Source of the DNA: Kribbella sp. VKM Ac-2568
GTDB taxonomy: Bacteria > Actinomycetota > Actinomycetes > Propionibacteriales > Kribbellaceae
Length of the DNA stretch: 64,000 nucleotides
Assembly: GCF_004345365.1 (NCBI RefSeq)
Contig: NZ_SLVF01000008.1
Span: 124,001 to 188,000 of the forward strand
Direction: 5' to 3'
A program made the translations under genes and the position numbers. Positions 33,582 through 43,498 of the stretch are shown here, one piece after another. Every line of letters begins with the position of its first letter. Positions within the stretch are counted from its first letter, which is position 1. Under the pieces are notes generated by a model that searched no databases, was not told where the DNA came from, and saw only the letters and a list, made by a program, of their open reading frames with translations.

Positions 33582-36446
33582 ATGAGCCAGTACGACGTAC
33601 CGCGGCTCGCCCGGGAACTCGGGGGGCAACTGCGCGGGTCCGTCGGCGCTGACGCGAGGAGCCGGGCGCTCTATGCGGCGGACGGGTCGAACTACCGGGC
33701 CGTGCCGGATCTGGTCGTCGTACCGGCTGATCGGGAGGATCTGGCCGCCGCGGTGGCGCTGACCGCGGCGGCGGGTGCACCGGTGACGTTGCGCGGTGGC
33801 GGCACGTCGATGGCGGGGAACGCGATCGGCGGGGTCGTCATCGACGCGTCGCGGCACGTGAACCGGATCCTGGCCATCGACGCGGAGTCGCAGACCGCCG
33901 TGGTCGAGCCCGGAGTGATCCTGACCCACCTGCTGGCCGCTGCGAAACCCCACGGGCTGGCTTTCGGCGCGGACCCCTCTTCGGGCAGCCGGGCGACGCT
34001 CGGCGGCATGATCGCGAACAATGCCTGCGGCGCCCACTCTGTTGCCTGGGGCACCACCGCGGACAGCCTGGTCGACCTCGACCTGGTGCTTGCCGACGGC
34101 ACCAGACTCACCGTCGATGCCCCCGGCACCAAAGGACGCGAGTACTACGCCGCCCGGCCCGGCCGCGAAGGGGAGCTCCACCGGGCGCTGCAGGCGTTCG
34201 TGGACCGGCATGAGCTGTTGATCAGCAGGAGATTCGGCCAGTTCAGCCGGCAGATCTCCGGGTACGCGCTGCACAGGTTGTTGCCTCAGCACGGCTATGA
34301 CGTGGCGCGGTTGCTCGCCGGGAGCGAAGGCGGCTTTGCGGCGACGCTGCAAGCCACCGTGCGGCTGACGCCGTTGCCTGCGGCAAAGGTGCTTTGTGTG
34401 CTCGGGTTCGGCGACTCGATCACCTCGGCCGACTGTGCGCCGGTGGTGCTGCGGCACGGTCCGCTGACGATGGAGTCGATCAACAGCGATCTCGTCGAGC
34501 GGTTGCCCGCGGAGGTCCGGGACGCGGCGGTCCACGCAGGGCTACCGGCCGGGCGAGCCTGGCTGCTCGTGGAGCTGGGCGGCGGCGATCAGGCCGCTGC
34601 CACGATCGCCGCGGAGAAGATGCTCGAGGAGCTTCGCGATTCGGGTTCGCCGGCGACCGCTTCGCTGGTGACCGATCCTCGCGCGCAGGGCGTCCTCTGG
34701 CGCTGCCGCACTGATGCCGCCGGACTCGCGACCCGCCGGGCCGATGGTGCCGAAGCCTGGGGTGGTTGGGAGGACGCTGCCGTCCCACCCGAACGACTCG
34801 GCGCCTATTTGCGTGGCCTCGACGAAGTGCTCGCTCGCCACGGGTTGTCCGGCGCGTCGTACGGGCATTTCGGTGAGGGCTGCATGCACATGCGGATCGA
34901 CTTCGACCTGTTCAGCGCGCGCGGCCTCGCGACGTACCGGGATTTCGTCGAGCAGGCGACCGATCTCGTCGTCGAGTTGGGTGGATCGGTATCCGGTGAA
35001 CACGGCGACGGGCGGGCGCGGTCGGAGTTGCTCGCCCGGATGTACGGCGCGGACGGCGTGCGGCTGTTCCGCGAGGTGAAGGAGATCTGGGATCCGGCCG
35101 GGGTGATGAATCCCGGGATGATCGTCGATCCGCCGCTGTTGGACGCGAATATCCGGCACGACGGGCCGGCCAAGGACCGCGAACTGCTGACGGTGTTCGC
35201 CTATCACGACGACGACCACGACTTCGCCCAGGCGCAGCGGCGGTGTGTCGGGATCGGCAAGTGCCGGCAGACCTCCGGCGGGGTGATGTGCCCCAGCTAT
35301 CAGGTCACCCGGGAGGAGTTGCACTCGACGCGGGGGCGCGCACACCTGCTCTGGGAGATGCTCCAAGGGGATGTGATCACGGACGGCTGGCGGTCGACCG
35401 AAGTACGCGACGCGCTCGACCTCTGCCTGTCCTGCAAGGGCTGCCTCTCCGACTGCCCGGTGAACGTGGACATGGCGACCTACAAGGCCGAGTTCACCCA
35501 CCACCACTACGCAAGAAGGCCGTGGGCCCGGCCACTGTCGCACTGGTCGATGGGCTGGCTACCACTCTGGGCGCGCCTGGCCGCCCGCGCCCCACGCCTC
35601 GCCAACAGGTTCGCCGCTCTCGGTTTGGTGAAGCGCCTCGGCGGGATCGCTCCCGAACGCGAGGTCCCCCAGTTCACCCACCAGACCTTCACGGACTGGT
35701 TCCTTGCCCGGGGCAAGCATGGTCCGGGTGAGCGCGGGAGAGTGGTGCTCTGGCCGGATACGTTCACCGACCATCTGTCGCCGGAGATCGGGCGCGCGGC
35801 CGTCGAGGTGCTGGAGGCGGCGGGGTTCGAGGTGCTGCTGCCGGACAAGCGGGTCTGTTGCGGGCTCACCTGGATCTCCACCGGTCAGCTCGGCGTCGCC
35901 CAGCGAGTCGTGAAGCGCTCTCTCGCGATCCTCGCCCCGCACCTGGCAGCGGGTACGCCGATCATCGGCCTCGAGCCAAGCTGCACAGCCGCCTTCCGCC
36001 AGGACGCCCCCGACCTGCTGAGCGACAACCCGCTGGCCCACGCAGCCGCCAAGTCAACCGTCACCCTGGCCGAGTTCCTGACGAAGTCCGACTGGATCCC
36101 GCCACAGGTCGGGGGAGAGGCCTTGGTCCAGCCGCACTGCCACCAACACGCCGTCCTAGGCTTCGACGCCGACAAAGCCCTGATGGCAGCCGCCGGCATC
36201 ACCGCCACCATCCCCGACGCCGGCTGCTGCGGCCTAGCCGGCAACTTCGGCTTCGAACGCACCCACTATCAAGTCTCCAAAGCCGTAGGAGAGCGCGCCC
36301 TACTACCCGCAGTCCGCGCAGCAGGCGACGACACCACCATCCTCGCCGACGGCTTCAGTTGCCGAATCCAAATAGCTCAGGGCACCGATCGCCGCCCGCT
36401 CCACCTGGCCGAACTACTCGCAGCCGCGCTCCGTGACGGGCATTGA
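33582..36446 (+). CDS. Fused FAD-linked oxidase and CCG-type Fe-S protein
   Basis: This 954-residue protein joins a GlcD-like flavoprotein (about 1-530: a PCMH FAD fold with RGGGTSMAGNA, then the FAD-oxidase C domain) to a GlcF-like Fe-S part. It binds two clusters: C555/C561/C570 region plus C615-x2-C618-x2-C621-x3-C625 (CLSCKGCLSDCP). CCG motifs follow near 759 (RVCCG) and 881 (GCCGLAG). The layout matches respiratory D-lactate or D-2-hydroxyacid dehydrogenases. GAGGAG precedes the ATG. Neighbouring remnants of a 2-hydroxyacid dehydrogenase and an isomerase suggest a former 2-hydroxyacid pathway. The substrate is inferred only. Confidence 0.88.
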   Translation: MSQYDVPRLARELGGQLRGSVGADARSRALYAADGSNYRAVPDLVVVPADREDLAAAVALTAAAGAPVTLRGGGTSMAGNAIGGVVIDASRHVNRILAIDAESQTAVVEPGVILTHLLAAAKPHGLAFGADPSSGSRATLGGMIANNACGAHSVAWGTTADSLVDLDLVLADGTRLTVDAPGTKGREYYAARPGREGELHRALQAFVDRHELLISRRFGQFSRQISGYALHRLLPQHGYDVARLLAGSEGGFAATLQATVRLTPLPAAKVLCVLGFGDSITSADCAPVVLRHGPLTMESINSDLVERLPAEVRDAAVHAGLPAGRAWLLVELGGGDQAAATIAAEKMLEELRDSGSPATASLVTDPRAQGVLWRCRTDAAGLATRRADGAEAWGGWEDAAVPPERLGAYLRGLDEVLARHGLSGASYGHFGEGCMHMRIDFDLFSARGLATYRDFVEQATDLVVELGGSVSGEHGDGRARSELLARMYGADGVRLFREVKEIWDPAGVMNPGMIVDPPLLDANIRHDGPAKDRELLTVFAYHDDDHDFAQAQRRCVGIGKCRQTSGGVMCPSYQVTREELHSTRGRAHLLWEMLQGDVITDGWRSTEVRDALDLCLSCKGCLSDCPVNVDMATYKAEFTHHHYARRPWARPLSHWSMGWLPLWARLAARAPRLANRFAALGLVKRLGGIAPEREVPQFTHQTFTDWFLARGKHGPGERGRVVLWPDTFTDHLSPEIGRAAVEVLEAAGFEVLLPDKRVCCGLTWISTGQLGVAQRVVKRSLAILAPHLAAGTPIIGLEPSCTAAFRQDAPDLLSDNPLAHAAAKSTVTLAEFLTKSDWIPPQVGGEALVQPHCHQHAVLGFDADKALMAAAGITATIPDAGCCGLAGNFGFERTHYQVSKAVGERALLPAVRAAGDDTTILADGFSCRIQIAQGTDRRPLHLAELLAAALRDGH

Positions 36447-36563
36447 AATACTCGCCTGTTTTACGAGCGAAGGGGTGACGGAGCGTGATGTTGGGCGTAG
36501 CATCCGGCTCAAGGCTGGTCGCGGTCCCAGGGGGTGGACCGCGGCACCGGCCAGGGGGCTTCG

Positions 36564-39500
36564 ATGAACGTGCCAGGAAATCCGAGCTACAGCGGCCAGA
36601 GTGCTCCGAAAGAGGAGATCAGGTTCGCAGTCGTACTCAACGGTGGAGTGAGTCTCGCGGTCTGGATGGGTGGGGTGGTGCGTGAGATCGACCGCGTCAC
36701 CCGGCAATACGGTCCGTACGGCAGGCTCTTGAATCTGCTCAATGCCAAAGCACGTGCCGACGTCATCGCCGGCACTTCGGCCGGGGGGATCAACGGCGCC
36801 GCCCTTGCGCTGGCGCAGGCCAACAAGAACGCTGACGTCGGGCTGATGCGAGACCTATGGTCGGAGCAGGGCCGGATGGACTCCCTTCTGCAGCGTCCGT
36901 TCCGGGGATCGCCGGCATCGCTGCTGCGTGGTGACGACTACTTCCTGCCCAAGATCCACGAGGCGATGAAGCAGCTGAGTAAGAACTGGGAGGGCAGTAC
37001 TGCGGCCGACAGGCCGCTGGAACTGATCATCACCACGACCTTGCTGCACGGAGCCCGGACCGTGACAGTCGATTCGCTGGGCCAGCAGCTTCCTCAGATG
37101 TTGCACCAGGGACACTTCACGTTCAAACGCGACGATCCGATGATCGGAGAGCGGAACGACTTCGGACCGGGAGCGGACGACGACATCACTGCCGGATTGG
37201 CGATCGCCTCGCGGTGCACCGCCAGCTTCCCCGTCGCCTTCGAACCTTGTTTCGTGCCTGCCAAGGGCCGTCTGGGCAAGGTCCTGGCATCGGACGGTCA
37301 GGCGATCGTCGACCTGACCGACCCGGGCCGGCGGCCGGACCTCGGCAGCCACGTGTCGTGGCGGACGGCCGGTCCGGCAGAGGCGCTGCCTGATGACAGG
37401 TCGCGGTTCGCCGTCGACGGCGGGCTGCTTGCCAACACCCCCACGAAGGCTGCCCTGGAGGCCATCGGTCGAATGCCCGCAAGCGGCCTGGTCCAGCGCG
37501 TCATGCTGCTCGTCTATCCTCATGCGCCAACCAACCAGCCGGACCCGGCAGATCGCTCCGACGAACCTCCCACTGTGACCGCAGCCATGGGAGGACTACT
37601 TGGTGCCTTGCTGAGCCAGGGCAACCGGACCTTCGTTGATGAGATCGAAACGCACAATCAGGCCGCGGCAGCCCGGCGCGGAACGCGGCTGGACATCATG
37701 GAGGGCCTCAGAGACCCCGACGGTCTCAAGAGTCTGGCCGAATGTGTTTTCCAGCAGTATCGCAACCAGCGGGTGCGGCGGGCTGCCCACGAGCTCGTCA
37801 GTAGGGTCCAGCCGCCGGCGGACTGGTCGTACCAGCGAATCCGCAAAGCCATCGAGTCGGCAGAACGCGACTGGATGCGTGACGATCCGCAGAACCCAGC
37901 GCGGCCGACGGACCTGCCTTATGTCCCCCACGCGTTGCCTCGGGACGATGACCCGCCCGCGGCCTACTGGAACTGGGGTATCACAGCAGCGCTCGACCTG
38001 GCGGACACTGCGCTGGACCTGCTTCATCGACTGATCAGCGTCACGTCTGATCCGGAAACCTGCAACTTGCTCGCCGAAGGGCGGCGCGACGTCAGCCAGG
38101 CGCGAGCCGAACTCCTCAGGATTCGCGATGAACTCGACGAGGCCTGGACCGCCGACTCCGTCCTCACCACGCTGCCTCCCAGCAAGAACTTCTGGACCGT
38201 GTGGCTGGCGCACTACGCCCGCGCGATGACCAACGATGAGAGCATGGTCGACCTGGCCGAGGCCAAGCTCAGGGACGAGCTCAGGCGGGACTACATCAAA
38301 AGGCGATTGACCGATTCCCAGCTCGAGGAACGAGCTGCCGGCATCACCAATGCCTTGATCGGGCTGCGTAACCACATGCCGACGGCCAAATTCGGCCTGC
38401 GGGCCACCTCCGCGGTTCGCCACATCGTCGACTCGGTCGTCAGCGCGCTGGCACCGTTGAAATCTGTGCACGATGCGGTCGCCGACTCAGCCGGGCTGCG
38501 GCACTGGAAGATGGTGTTCAGGGATCTGCCGACGGAAGTCGGGTCGGCCGGACTCGGATCGGCCCATGCCATGGCTGATCACAACAGGGTTCATGCACGG
38601 CTGCTGTGGCTCCATGTCGCCGCGTGGACCCTCGCCGACGACTCGGGCACCGGCAGCAGCCACGCGATGGACCTGGTCCAGATCTCGCTGCAGACGCAGA
38701 ACGACTTTGCGGTGCAGTCGACCACCCTGGACGACAAGGTCGGCGGCATGTCGCTCAACCGCTTCGGAGGTTTCCTCAAACGGTCCTGGCGTATGAACGA
38801 CTGGACCTGGGGACGGATGGACGCGGCGACCATGCTGTGCCAGATCATCCTGTCGCCGGAACGATTGCGTCGACGCGCGATCCAGCGGAGACAGAGCGAC
38901 AGCCCGGAGACAGCGAGCGGCTTCGTCGACACACTCATCGGCGAACTGTTCACCACACCGGTACCGGTGGAGGTGGCGGAACTGTGGGCCGCCGCGGTCA
39001 GCGAACTCGAGCCGGTCTACTCGCCCGATGAGCAGGACCTGCCGTCCAGCCTGCCCAACCTCGCCGCAATCGCGGCCTGGGCTGTCCACATGCGGGCCGC
39101 GGTCGAGGAGCTGCCGACGATCGCTGCCTCGGTCGCGGCCGATCGGAGCGACCGGGCGAATCCGTCCTCCAACGGTGAGCTGTTCCTGACCCAGAACGCA
39201 TCTCTGCTGAGCAGTCTGGATGACAGACCTGACTCGACGGGTTCGGATCCACTGTCGCAAGAAGAGATGAGACTGGGTCTGAGGGCATTGCGGGCATTCG
39301 ACCGAGCAGGCATCGGCCGCGAACCACTCGACGAAGAGGCTCGCAGTGATCAGATGATCCGTACGGCGGCGACGGCGGCGAGCGTCGCGGTGACTCTGGC
39401 CGACAGCGGCCGGTCGGGCCTGGGAGCGATCAAACCGGTCACCCGGACTCTTCGCGGCGGCATGCTGGTGCCGTACTGGACCGTCCTTGGCCTCACCGCC

Positions 39501-40634
39501 GGCGGCGCCATCGCTCGCTTCCTGGCGCTGATGACGCTGGCTTCTGGTGCACTCCTGCTTTCGCTGTCCCTGCTCGGGGTCATTCATGGGTGGGCGGCCG
39601 GACCAGCCGCGGCGATCGGGCTCGGGGCGGTCCTTACCGCCTTCGGCTTCGCCGCGATGCGCACCGGCACCTTGCTGCACAGCGTGGTTCTGCTGACGCC
39701 TGTCATTCCGCTGGTCGTGTACGCGGCAGATCGCTGGGACGAGCATCGAGGAGACGGGGGCCTGGCTCTCGCTCTGGGCGCCACCGGGACGATCCTGGCG
39801 TTGGCGCTCGCCTTGATGTTGCTGGGTAGCCTGCCCTCCCAGGTGGTCAGTCCCATCGCGACCCTTTACCGCGCATTGGATCGGATCGGGGCTCTCTACT
39901 TCCCACCAAAGACGGACTTGGCGCAGATGTCGGCCGGCCAGCGATTCGGGCGAAGGCTCGCCGCCGCAGGGATTTGGATAGCCTTCTCGGTCCTCCTGCT
40001 CGCAGTGATGGCCGCGATCGCCTATGGTCTGGTTCTCCTTGTCCCGTGGGTCGTCGACCAGCCGCCACAGTGGAAGAAACATCCTGGCCGGGTCATCGCG
40101 ATCGCTTCGGTAGCAGTACTGATCGGCTGGATGGTCGGCTATTGGGCGGGCTGGCGGTTGCGGTCCTGGACCGAGGTCGGCGACGGCTCGGGCTCCGTCT
40201 ACCGGATCCGCGGCGTCGACCATTCGAGCGGCGTTGCAGCAACCTGGTCCGTCGTCTACGGCACAGTGTTCGCTCTCGTCGCGGGCGGAATCGTCTGGCG
40301 ATGGCCGGCCCAGCCGGGGCTCGTATGGCAAGCCGCGCTTGTTACCGCACTGGTTTTCGCCCTTCTGCTGCTATACGTGGTGCCTGTCGTCGTACTTCTC
40401 GGGTCGGTCCGGTCTGTGCTCCATCGGTTGGTCAAGGACGCAAGGTGCGCCGCGATCGTCTGGCCTCCACCTGAGGCAGACCTCAGCAACGTCATCAACC
40501 TGCTGTGGAAGCAAGACATGCGCTACCGCTGTCTTCTCAAGCCGACAACACGCGCGGCGACGACTCTCACCTTGACCGGAGCAGGAATTCGGCTCAAGAA
40601 GCGAGTGACCAAGACTCTCGCGACCACTCCCTAG
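36564..40634 (+). CDS. Large patatin-like phospholipase with C-terminal membrane domain (DUF3376-like)
   Basis: The start at 36564 follows AGGGGG and gives 1356 residues. The N-terminal patatin domain (about 18-300) has the catalytic Ser72 in GTSAG and Asp285 in DGG, with a Gly-rich oxyanion segment NGGVSLAVWMGG. A long helical middle (about 330-950) matches the actinobacterial DUF3376 type as I recall it. The last 390 residues contain about seven to eight hydrophobic helices, so the lipase faces the cytoplasm at the membrane. Many actinobacteria have such proteins, with no established role. No partner gene is coupled to it. Confidence 0.85.
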   Translation: MNVPGNPSYSGQSAPKEEIRFAVVLNGGVSLAVWMGGVVREIDRVTRQYGPYGRLLNLLNAKARADVIAGTSAGGINGAALALAQANKNADVGLMRDLWSEQGRMDSLLQRPFRGSPASLLRGDDYFLPKIHEAMKQLSKNWEGSTAADRPLELIITTTLLHGARTVTVDSLGQQLPQMLHQGHFTFKRDDPMIGERNDFGPGADDDITAGLAIASRCTASFPVAFEPCFVPAKGRLGKVLASDGQAIVDLTDPGRRPDLGSHVSWRTAGPAEALPDDRSRFAVDGGLLANTPTKAALEAIGRMPASGLVQRVMLLVYPHAPTNQPDPADRSDEPPTVTAAMGGLLGALLSQGNRTFVDEIETHNQAAAARRGTRLDIMEGLRDPDGLKSLAECVFQQYRNQRVRRAAHELVSRVQPPADWSYQRIRKAIESAERDWMRDDPQNPARPTDLPYVPHALPRDDDPPAAYWNWGITAALDLADTALDLLHRLISVTSDPETCNLLAEGRRDVSQARAELLRIRDELDEAWTADSVLTTLPPSKNFWTVWLAHYARAMTNDESMVDLAEAKLRDELRRDYIKRRLTDSQLEERAAGITNALIGLRNHMPTAKFGLRATSAVRHIVDSVVSALAPLKSVHDAVADSAGLRHWKMVFRDLPTEVGSAGLGSAHAMADHNRVHARLLWLHVAAWTLADDSGTGSSHAMDLVQISLQTQNDFAVQSTTLDDKVGGMSLNRFGGFLKRSWRMNDWTWGRMDAATMLCQIILSPERLRRRAIQRRQSDSPETASGFVDTLIGELFTTPVPVEVAELWAAAVSELEPVYSPDEQDLPSSLPNLAAIAAWAVHMRAAVEELPTIAASVAADRSDRANPSSNGELFLTQNASLLSSLDDRPDSTGSDPLSQEEMRLGLRALRAFDRAGIGREPLDEEARSDQMIRTAATAASVAVTLADSGRSGLGAIKPVTRTLRGGMLVPYWTVLGLTAGGAIARFLALMTLASGALLLSLSLLGVIHGWAAGPAAAIGLGAVLTAFGFAAMRTGTLLHSVVLLTPVIPLVVYAADRWDEHRGDGGLALALGATGTILALALALMLLGSLPSQVVSPIATLYRALDRIGALYFPPKTDLAQMSAGQRFGRRLAAAGIWIAFSVLLLAVMAAIAYGLVLLVPWVVDQPPQWKKHPGRVIAIASVAVLIGWMVGYWAGWRLRSWTEVGDGSGSVYRIRGVDHSSGVAATWSVVYGTVFALVAGGIVWRWPAQPGLVWQAALVTALVFALLLLYVVPVVVLLGSVRSVLHRLVKDARCAAIVWPPPEADLSNVINLLWKQDMRYRCLLKPTTRAATTLTLTGAGIRLKKRVTKTLATTP

Positions 40635-40660
40635 AGCCTGGCTTTCCCGGCCGAGGTTGA

Positions 40661-41839
40661 TCAGCCGAGTAGGCGCAACGCTGTGAGGGCGTAGGCCCGC
40701 GCGGCGGTCGTGAGCTCGGAGATCGCTACCGACTCGTCGGCGCGGTGGGCCTGTGAGGTGACCGATCCGGGGCCGAGGACGACCACTGGTACGTCGAGGT
40801 CGCGGGCGACGAATCCGCCGTCGCAAGCGGCGGTCCATCCGCCCAGCGGAAGACCGGGACCACCGGCGTCGGCCAGAGCAGCGTTGGTGATCCTCACCAG
40901 CTCGGCATCCGCAGGTGTCTCGAAAGCAGGCATTTCCATCGGCATCTCGAGGTCGACCGACAGGCCACGTTCTTCGAGCTTCAACCCCGCCACCCGAGCG
41001 CGGAGATCGTCGAGCACGGCCGCCGGGGACTCCCCGGGCAGCAGCCGCCGGTCGGCGACGATGACGCATTCGGCCGGGACGATCGAGCCGCCGGTGCCGC
41101 CGTTGATCTGGCCGACGCTCCAGGTGGCCGAGCCGAGCAGAGGATGCGGGGCGGCGGCGAGTTCCACGTGCAGGCGTTCGATCTCGGCGACCACCGCGGC
41201 CGCTCCGTAGATCGCGTTGGCGCCGTCGGCCGGGTTACCCGCGTGGCTCGCACGCCCATGGATCTCGACCCGCAGGTACGAGTCACCGCGCGCACCGATG
41301 ATCGTCTGCAGGTCCGTCGGCTCCGCGGTGATGCACCCGAGCCACGAGCGGGACGCAGTACCGACGTACGAGCGGATGCCTTTGCCGGTCTCCTCCTCGT
41401 CCACGAGTGCGGCCAGTTCGACCGGGCCGCTGAGCCCGGCGCCGCGCAGGGCTGCGAGCGCGACCAGTGCGGAAGCGAGGCCGCCCTTCATGTCGGAGGC
41501 GCCGCGGCCGTAGATCCGGCCGTCGGCGACCTCCCCACCGAACGGGTCCTTCGTCCAGCCTTCCCCGACCGGTACGACGTCGGTGTGGCCGAGCAGGAGC
41601 AGGCCGGGACCGTTGCCGCCGGCAAGGATGATGCTCAGGTTGTCCCGGCCGGGTTCGACCCGGGTGGCGACCACGTCCAGGCCGAGCTCGATCCCGGCGG
41701 CACTCAACGCCCCGACCGTCGCCGCCTCGTCACCGGGCGGGTTCTGCCCGGTCGCCTGCAGCAGACTCCGGGTGATCCGGACGAGGAGTTCCTCGTCGAT
41801 CCGGTCGAGGACCTGCTGTTCCGCGGGCGTGATCGTCAT
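40661..41839 (-). CDS. M20 family metallopeptidase / deacylase (ArgE/DapE type)
   Basis: The 392-residue enzyme shows the dizinc set: His in GHTDVVP, Asp in YGRGASDMKGG, the EE pair in DEEETGK, Glu in AEPT, and a late His in QAHRADE. The dimerisation domain lies about 180-290. Members cleave N-acyl or carbamoyl groups from amino acids. The gene starts 10 bp after an allophanate-hydrolase remnant on the same strand, so it was probably the last gene of a longer catabolic operon. Substrate remains open. Confidence 0.88.
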   Translation of the reverse strand: MTITPAEQQVLDRIDEELLVRITRSLLQATGQNPPGDEAATVGALSAAGIELGLDVVATRVEPGRDNLSIILAGGNGPGLLLLGHTDVVPVGEGWTKDPFGGEVADGRIYGRGASDMKGGLASALVALAALRGAGLSGPVELAALVDEEETGKGIRSYVGTASRSWLGCITAEPTDLQTIIGARGDSYLRVEIHGRASHAGNPADGANAIYGAAAVVAEIERLHVELAAAPHPLLGSATWSVGQINGGTGGSIVPAECVIVADRRLLPGESPAAVLDDLRARVAGLKLEERGLSVDLEMPMEMPAFETPADAELVRITNAALADAGGPGLPLGGWTAACDGGFVARDLDVPVVVLGPGSVTSQAHRADESVAISELTTAARAYALTALRLLG

Positions 41840-41849
41840 GCACGGCATG

Positions 41850-42350
41850 CTAGGCCAGATAGCCGCGCCAACTGCCGTGCTCCGTGATCTCGCGGTCGGG
41901 ATCGGCTCCGTCGGCCGTGCAGACGAAGCCGAGGACCCGCCGCCCGTCGGACAGCTCCAGGGGTTCGAGCGCCAACGGCGGCTCGACAGTCGCCGCGAAC
42001 CCAGCGAACTCACCGGCCGGCAGACTCCAGACCTCCACCTCGATCCCAGGTCCGCCGGCCAAAGGCGCGACTGTCCGAGTCAGGCCGGGCCGAGGACCTT
42101 CCAGCAAGTACATCCGGTACTCCGGTGCCGTCCGCGCGCCGAACGCCAACCGCCCGCCACGTCGTACCAACTCGTGGTTCAGCGGCTGGCCGGACAGATG
42201 CGCACCCGCGAGGGCGAGCAACACCTCGGACGAACGCGTGGGTTCACCGCACCAGACGGCGGCCAGGTCGATGACCACGTCGTCGTGACCGGCCGGTGCG
42301 AGTAACTGGATCCCGAAGGGCAGCCCGTCGGCCCGAGCAGGACCGGGAAA
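41850..42350 (-). pseudogene. C-terminal remnant of allophanate hydrolase (AtzF type)
   Basis: The frame reads DGLPFGIQLLAPAG (end of an amidase domain) and then the AtzF C-terminal domain: GAHLSGQPLNHELV, RTAPEYRMYLL and GIEVEVWSLP. It ends with a TAG at 41850. The catalytic amidase part is gone. About 17 codons starting at an ATG at 42421 (MTTLRTVPYADRA) belong to another frame and join at about 42350, so a deletion fused two genes. Confidence 0.8.
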
Positions 42351-42427
42351 GGCGACCGGATCACCGAACCGACCGGCCCGGTCGCGCGATCGGCGTACGG
42401 GACGGTTCTGAGCGTGGTCATGGGGTG

Positions 42428-42583
42428 TTACCTCCGGATCGTCAGTTCCTGGGGTAGGTCGGTCAGGCGTTCCACACCGGTGGGGGTGACCACGGCGGGC
42501 TCGGACAGCTCGTAACCCCAGCCGTCCATCCACAGCTCGAGGATCACGTGGAACGCCATCCCCGCGGCGAGTTGGCCGAGCAC
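42428..42583 (-). pseudogene. C-terminal remnant of an M24 (Xaa-Pro peptidase/ectoine-hydrolase type) gene
   Basis: About 50 codons read GMAFHVILELWMDGWGYELSE then VVTPTGVERLTD and stop at TAA, the C-terminus of M24 creatinase-fold hydrolases. The rest of the gene is missing; at about 42583 the sequence passes into a fragment on the opposite strand. Confidence 0.75.
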
Positions 42584-42832
42584 GTGGGATGGGCCGATCA
42601 CCTAGTGCTCGCGGCGCCGCTGACGCCGGCGACGTGTGGTCTGGTGAACGATCAAGTGCTGTCGGCAATGAAACCCGATGCGCACCTCGTCGACGTTGCC
42701 CGTGGCCCGATTGTCGACGAGGCGGCGCCCCCTGGCGCGGTAGTTCGCCGCCAGCGTCCGACGCTGGCTCGCGGGTGAACCCCTGCTGAACGTGGTGGAC
42801 AAGAAACTCGGCTACCTCTCGGGAGAGCGATG
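42584..42832 (+). pseudogene. Internally deleted D-2-hydroxyacid dehydrogenase remnant
   Basis: WADHLVLAAPLTPAT, AMKPDAHLVDVARGPIVDE (about 42584-42730) is the middle of an NAD-dependent D-2-hydroxyacid dehydrogenase. About 8 bp later, in another frame, FAASVRRWLAGEPLLNVVDK (42742 onward) is its C-terminus, ending with TGA at 42832. Both the N-terminal domain and a middle block with the catalytic residues are lost. The stop overlaps the ATG of the next fragment, as in an intact operon. Confidence 0.75.
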
Positions 42833-43020
42833 ACTCAGCAGGCAGTGGAACTGGTCGAGGGCTACCGGACCGGCGCGCTCTCCCCGGTCGAGGCGCCCCG
42901 GGCCGCGCTGGACGCGATCAAGCCGTACGACGACCGGGTGAACGCCTTCGTGCTCGTGGATGCCGAGGGTGCCCTGGCCGCCGCGAAGGAGTCGGAGGCC
43001 CGGTGGCATTCACCCGTCGC
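42830..43020 (+). pseudogene. N-terminal remnant of an amidase-signature gene
   Basis: The ATG overlaps the preceding stop. About 60 codons read VELVEGYRTGALSPVE, then PYDDRVNAFVLVDAEGALAAAKESEARW, the typical N-terminus of amidase-family enzymes. Homology ends at about 43015, before the catalytic Lys, and the rest is missing. Confidence 0.72.
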
Positions 43021-43033
43021 GACTAGGCGTCGG

Positions 43034-43452
43034 TCAAGGGGCGTGGGAGATGACGCCCAGGCCGTGGTCGGCGGTGACGATCGTGACGGTGTGGAAACCG
43101 GCCGTCTTCACCGCCTCCGCGACCAACGCGGTGACCCGGTCGCCGCCGGTCGGCCCCTCCGCGCCGTAGAGGATGAACAGCGGAGCACCCGAGCGCAGAC
43201 CTTGCCGGAGTACGGCGAGCTCGGCCTCGGCGTGGCTGACCCAGAAGAGGTTCACGTTGACGCAGAACGCCCCGCCGTGCGATTCACCGCCACTGCCGAC
43301 CGATCCGTGGCCAGCAGGTGACCGGTGGTGAGCCGCTCGCAGACCAGCTGCGCGGCCGCCCCCGGTCCGCAGCCGATCTCGAGGATCTGCTCACCGGGCT
43401 GGGGATCCACCTCTTCCACAGCCCACCGGATCCGATCGGGAACGGTCGCCAT
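43034..43452 (-). pseudogene. Internally deleted class I SAM methyltransferase
   Basis: From the ATG at 43452 the frame shows PGEQILEIGCGPGAAAQLV (SAM motif I) and ATDRSAVAV, then stops at about 43252. The C-terminal part (VNVNLFWVSHAEAELAVLR and so on) continues in another frame to 43034. About 30-40 codons between the parts are missing, so the product is broken. Confidence 0.75.
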
Positions 43453-43463
43453 CTGCCCTCCTC

Positions 43464-43482
43464 GGGGAGCACTCAGCTCCCC
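43464..43482. terminator. Short hairpin past the epimerase gene
   Basis: GGGGAGC (43464-43470) pairs with GCTCCCC (43476-43482) around five bases. It lies 17 bp beyond the epimerase stop on the minus strand. No T-run follows. Confidence 0.4.
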
Positions 43483-43498
43483 TCAGAGTTCTAGTCCC

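Noticed and set aside
36564-40634. Patatin gene as part of a CBASS-type defence operon
   Set aside because: No nucleotide cyclase, ubiquitin-like transferase or other defence partner lies beside it, and the long membrane tail differs from CBASS effectors.
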